Shown in pieces: positions 61,414-64,000 of a stretch of DNA of 64,000 nt; positions within the stretch are counted from its first letter, which is position 1; each line of letters starts with the position of its first letter. Under the pieces are notes generated by a model. That model had not been told where the DNA came from, made no database searches, and saw only the letters and a list, made by a program, of their open reading frames with translations. Position numbers and translations under genes: made by a program. This DNA comes from Lentzea sp. NEAU-D7 (GTDB lineage Bacteria; Actinomycetota; Actinomycetes; Mycobacteriales; Pseudonocardiaceae), in assembly GCF_026242055.1 (NCBI RefSeq), contig NZ_JAPJDL010000006.1:124001-188000 (forward strand). Reading direction: 5' to 3'.

Positions 61414-62222
61414 CGGCGCAGGGTCAGCAGCGCGTCGACCGTGGCGATGGAACGCCATTCGAAGTCCACGATCGGCGTGAAGGCTGGAAAGCCGAAGTTC
61501 CAGCCGCCGTCGGCCTGCTGACCTTTCTGCAGTGCGTCGAGGTCCTCGCCGAACTCTTCGTCGGTGAACCAGGCGCGGGCGAGGCTTGTCGGTTTCGACG
61601 CGTAGATGTGCAGCTCCAAGCCTTCGCCGTCGGCGTAGCCCTCGGTGCTCGGCTTGAGGTGCCTGAGCTTCTCGGCGGCCAGTTCGGCGCGGGCCCGGTC
61701 CGGCACCTCGTCGAGGAACATCACCGCGGCCCGCAGCTCGTACGGGTGGGTGTTCTCCAGCTTCTCGATCTCCTGCCAGCAGTAGCCGGTGGCCTTGTCG
61801 AGCCACGGGTCCGCCACCCCGAGCGCGTGGAGGGCGGCGGCGATCTGGGCGGTCAGGAGCAACCCACCCTGGTCGTCGGCGGCGACCCACGGCGCCTTGG
61901 GGTGGTCCTTGGAGGTGGACATGCCGAACGGCACGCTGCCGTCCGGGCAGGTAGCGGTCAGCCAGGCCAGGATCGATTCAGCATGCTCGGGGGCGCCGGC
62001 CTCGCCGAACATCTGGAGCGCGCGCAGGGCGTGCAGCGGCTGGCTGGTGGGACCGCGGTGGTCGGGTTCGAGCCCGAAGCCGTACCCGCCGTCGTCGTTG
62101 CGGTAGGCCAGCACCGCCTGCACCACGTGCTCGGCCCTCCCGCCGAAGAAGGCGTGCTCGAACCAGCGCTGTTCCAGCGTGCGGGCGTTGTGCCAGAGGA
62201 AGGTCCTCGCTTGCTCGATCAT
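61395..62222 (-). CDS. Alpha/alpha-toroid (prenyltransferase/squalene-oxidase-like) protein
   Basis: A 275-residue protein with QW-like repeats of the terpenoid cyclase/prenyltransferase toroid fold (YRNDDGGYGFGLEPD near the N-terminus and KGQQADGGWNFGF near the C-terminus). No DxDD or other cyclase acid motif is present, so the enzymatic role is open. ATG 62222 lies 7 bases after TAGGTT on the minus strand (62235-62230), giving a leaderless transcript. Similar proteins are widespread in actinobacteria without a known function. Confidence 0.8.
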   Translation of the reverse strand: MIEQARTFLWHNARTLEQRWFEHAFFGGRAEHVVQAVLAYRNDDGGYGFGLEPDHRGPTSQPLHALRALQMFGEAGAPEHAESILAWLTATCPDGSVPFGMSTSKDHPKAPWVAADDQGGLLLTAQIAAALHALGVADPWLDKATGYCWQEIEKLENTHPYELRAAVMFLDEVPDRARAELAAEKLRHLKPSTEGYADGEGLELHIYASKPTSLARAWFTDEEFGEDLDALQKGQQADGGWNFGFPAFTPIVDFEWRSIATVDALLTLRRYGRIS

Positions 62223-62370
62223 GTCCCCGAACCTAGGCCGGTCGCGGTGCCGGGTCTTGAACGAATCGGCCATGTGACCTGATCAGCTGATTCGATCGGC
62301 TCCACCGGGAACCGGTCCTATGCGAAAATCCTCCAACAGGGGTGTGGAGTTCTGAGGGGAGCTGGCCAGG

Positions 62371-62781
62371 ATGCTGATGTTCGACGCACTCGTTCCGATC
62401 AAAGCTGCGGCGATGGGGGCGGCCGCCGGCGCCGCCGCCGGTGCGGCAGCAGGCGCGGGTGGTGCTGGAGTCGCGAAGTTCAGCGTCGAACCGGAGCAGG
62501 CCCAAAAGATGATCGACGGCCTCAAGCAGGCACTTGAGGAACTCATGAGCCTGCGGAGGACGAGCGAAGGAATCTCGCGCGCAGGTGCTCCGGGCCCTGA
62601 CCCGTACAGCGGCATCGCGACCCTCGCGATGCGCAGAACCGCTGGCGCCGAACCCGGTGGTTATCTCTGGGCGAACCAGGAGGCCCAGAAAGCCCTGGAA
62701 CAGACCATCAAGAACATCGAGAAGGCCCTCTCCGAGTACCAGGCCACCGACGATGCGGCGAAGTCCGCGATGAAGGGCTGA
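62371..62781 (+). CDS. Small Ala/Gly-rich helical protein of a type VII-type cassette
   Basis: A 136-residue protein. An Ala/Gly-rich hydrophobic segment (about 11-33) is followed by amphipathic helices (EPEQAQKMIDGLKQALEEL; QKALEQTIKNIEKALSEYQA) like those of WXG/ESX-related proteins, but no WXG motif is present. A GGAG lies about 10 bases before ATG 62371; ATG 62377 is an alternative. It is followed 6 bases later by a DUF3558 lipoprotein and then by a PPE-like gene, the order of a secreted-effector cassette in Pseudonocardiaceae. Function inferred from context only. Confidence 0.7.
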   Translation: MLMFDALVPIKAAAMGAAAGAAAGAAAGAGGAGVAKFSVEPEQAQKMIDGLKQALEELMSLRRTSEGISRAGAPGPDPYSGIATLAMRRTAGAEPGGYLWANQEAQKALEQTIKNIEKALSEYQATDDAAKSAMKG

Positions 62782-62787
62782 CAGACC

Positions 62788-63372
62788 TTGAAGCGCATGA
62801 CCGCCCTGCTGACCGCTGTGCTCGCGTTCGTTGCGCTGGCGGGGTGCACTGGCAACCAGACCGGTGGAAACCCGACCACGGCTCCGCCGACCGGTGGCGA
62901 GCAGACGAGCAGCCAGCCCACCAGCGAGGCATCGGGCCCGAAACTCGACATCGCCAAGTTCGTCAGCGCACCGTGCAGCATCCTCACCGCCAGCCAGATC
63001 TCGACGCTCGGTGCGGTGCGCACGGCGGAACCCGGCACGTCCGCACTTGGTCCCAACTGCACCTGGGACGGTCAGGACCCCATCAAGAACTCGACGTACG
63101 AGATCTCGGTGACCACCGGCAAGGACTTCGACGCGATGAACGAGAACTCCAAGAAGAACGGGGTCTTCGTGGACAAGACGATCGACGGCGTGCGAGTCAT
63201 CTCCACGGACGGAACCGACGCGTCGATGTACTGCTTGACCTCGATCCAGGCTTCCAAGACCGATTCGGTCACGGTGCAGATTTCCACCGCCTCGGACGAA
63301 CGAGGGACCAAGAAGCCCTGCCCGGAGACGGAACGGGTCGCACAACTGATCATCACGAACCTGAAGGGGTAG
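62788..63372 (+). CDS. DUF3558 lipoprotein
   Basis: A 194-residue lipoprotein with a short basic start, hydrophobic core and lipobox LAGC (Cys20), a Thr/Gly/Pro-rich tether, then the DUF3558 domain (FVSAPCSILTASQISTLG; PNCTWDGQ). Further Cys in MYCLTS and KKPCPE suggest two disulfides. TTG 62788 is chosen to keep the basic residues before the hydrophobic core; ATG 62797 is possible. It lies between two type VII-type genes, so it may act at the envelope in export or immunity of the downstream protein. Confidence 0.85.
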   Translation: MKRMTALLTAVLAFVALAGCTGNQTGGNPTTAPPTGGEQTSSQPTSEASGPKLDIAKFVSAPCSILTASQISTLGAVRTAEPGTSALGPNCTWDGQDPIKNSTYEISVTTGKDFDAMNENSKKNGVFVDKTIDGVRVISTDGTDASMYCLTSIQASKTDSVTVQISTASDERGTKKPCPETERVAQLIITNLKG

Positions 63373-63376
63373 CGGG

Positions 63377-64000
63377 ATGGCTGGGGATGAGCCGAACATC
63401 GGCGGTTTCGCGTTGCTCCCCTTCGCGGGCGGCGAAACGATCTACAAGTGGTTCCAGGCCGGCAGCGGTCCGAGTCAGAGCACCGCGATCACGTCTCAGG
63501 CATGGCGTGATCTCTCGAGCGGTCACGGAGACGTCGCTCAGCTGATCGAGAAGGCCGTGCGCGACTCCGGTGCAGCCTGGGAAGGCTCCGCGGGTGACGC
63601 GGCCCGGGGCGGGACTTCACCGCTCGCCACCTGGGCAACCGTCACCGGCGACTCGGCCACGCAGGCGGGTACCAACGCGGACACCGTCGGCGAGGCGTAC
63701 GTCAACGCCGCGAACTCGATGTCCAAGCCGCCGGCCGTGCCGGACAAGCCGTTCCTGAACGACCTGGCGCCCTGGGACACCGACTACGACCAGGCAGTCG
63801 AGAAGAACCAGCAGGTCAGCGAGCAGAACATCCGGGCGTTCAACCAGTACGCCGGTGCTGTCAACGCGACCATGAACAACCAGCCGACGTTCATCGCGCC
63901 CACCGCCACGGAGGGAAGCGTTCAAGAGGGAACAGGCGGCGACCACCGGATCGACGAGGTCGGTTCCAACGGCAAGAACCCGCCGCCGATCGGCAGCAAC
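63377..64000 (+). CDS. PPE-like type VII secretion effector, N-terminal part (3' end outside window)
   Basis: The frame is open from ATG 63377 to the window edge (208 codons). Residues about 25-120 are helical with WXG-like spacing (YKWFQAG; TSQAWRDLSSGHGDVAQLI; WEGSAGDAARGG), as in PPE-domain proteins exported by ESX systems. They are followed by a second helical stretch and a Gly/Pro/Asn-rich tail. Such proteins in this family often carry a C-terminal toxin or enzyme domain; that part lies beyond the window. The lipoprotein stop is 4 bases upstream, so the cassette is an operon. Confidence 0.8.
   Translation, partial: MAGDEPNIGGFALLPFAGGETIYKWFQAGSGPSQSTAITSQAWRDLSSGHGDVAQLIEKAVRDSGAAWEGSAGDAARGGTSPLATWATVTGDSATQAGTNADTVGEAYVNAANSMSKPPAVPDKPFLNDLAPWDTDYDQAVEKNQQVSEQNIRAFNQYAGAVNATMNNQPTFIAPTATEGSVQEGTGGDHRIDEVGSNGKNPPPIGSN

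Overview
The window is high-GC actinobacterial chromosome, most likely from the Pseudonocardiaceae (a Lentzea/Saccharothrix/Amycolatopsis-type genome). Supporting signs are GTG/TTG starts, many probable leaderless promoters, DUF3558 lipoproteins beside a PPE-like protein, and a block in the same order as Mycobacterium tuberculosis Rv2470-Rv2478c. About 61 protein genes, one of them cut off at each window edge, and two tRNA genes are supported. I see no rRNA, CRISPR array, prophage or insertion sequence.

Layout. 1-17 kb is a conserved core: the end of a prolyl oligopeptidase, an MscS channel, truncated haemoglobin glbO, a GH13 alpha-glucosidase, a conserved hypothetical plus a hotdog thioesterase, the 180-kDa-class NAD-glutamate dehydrogenase, a very large TPR/coiled-coil/FG-repeat protein, ettA and an SSB paralogue. 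17-19.4 kb is a self-regulated TetR-DrrAB-type exporter operon. 19.4-32.6 kb is a mosaic of small divergent regulator/target pairs: CopD/CtaG membrane protein, DUF3558 lipoprotein, MFS/LacI, NmrA-like/AraC, LysR, a DUF3152 metalloprotease-like protein, a two-component system, and a TrxR-like flavoprotein/XRE-cupin pair.

32.6-41 kb holds an unknown gene, a secreted HNH nuclease and an iron-box-controlled locus for N-formyl-N-hydroxyornithine: a formyltransferase diverging from an ornithine monooxygenase that is coupled to a formamide-hydrolase-like amidohydrolase. No NRPS is present. An ArsR, a coiled-coil protein and a CYTH-CHAD protein follow, then a 144-bp inverted repeat.

41-54.9 kb contains a GH20 hexosaminidase, an aldehyde dehydrogenase that has lost every main catalytic residue and lies divergent to a GAF-domain regulator, an FAD monooxygenase/DUF402/kinase-like gene string, an ECF sigma factor with a membrane partner, a second YidC, and the proline-catabolic module (PucR-type regulator, pruA, proline dehydrogenase). 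54.9-64 kb holds a P-loop/TPR protein, a family A DNA polymerase, a secreted GH16-CBM6 glucanase under a LacI-type operator, tRNA-Val, an AraC regulator, an alpha/alpha-toroid protein and the start of a type VII secretion-type cassette (small Ala/Gly-rich protein, DUF3558 lipoprotein, PPE-like protein) that runs off the edge.

The observations most worth follow-up are the intact aldehyde dehydrogenase pseudoenzyme with its regulator, the orphan iron-regulated hydroxamate-precursor locus with a coupled deformylase-like enzyme, the FG-repeat protein placed between ettA and gdh, and the long inverted repeat near 41.2 kb.
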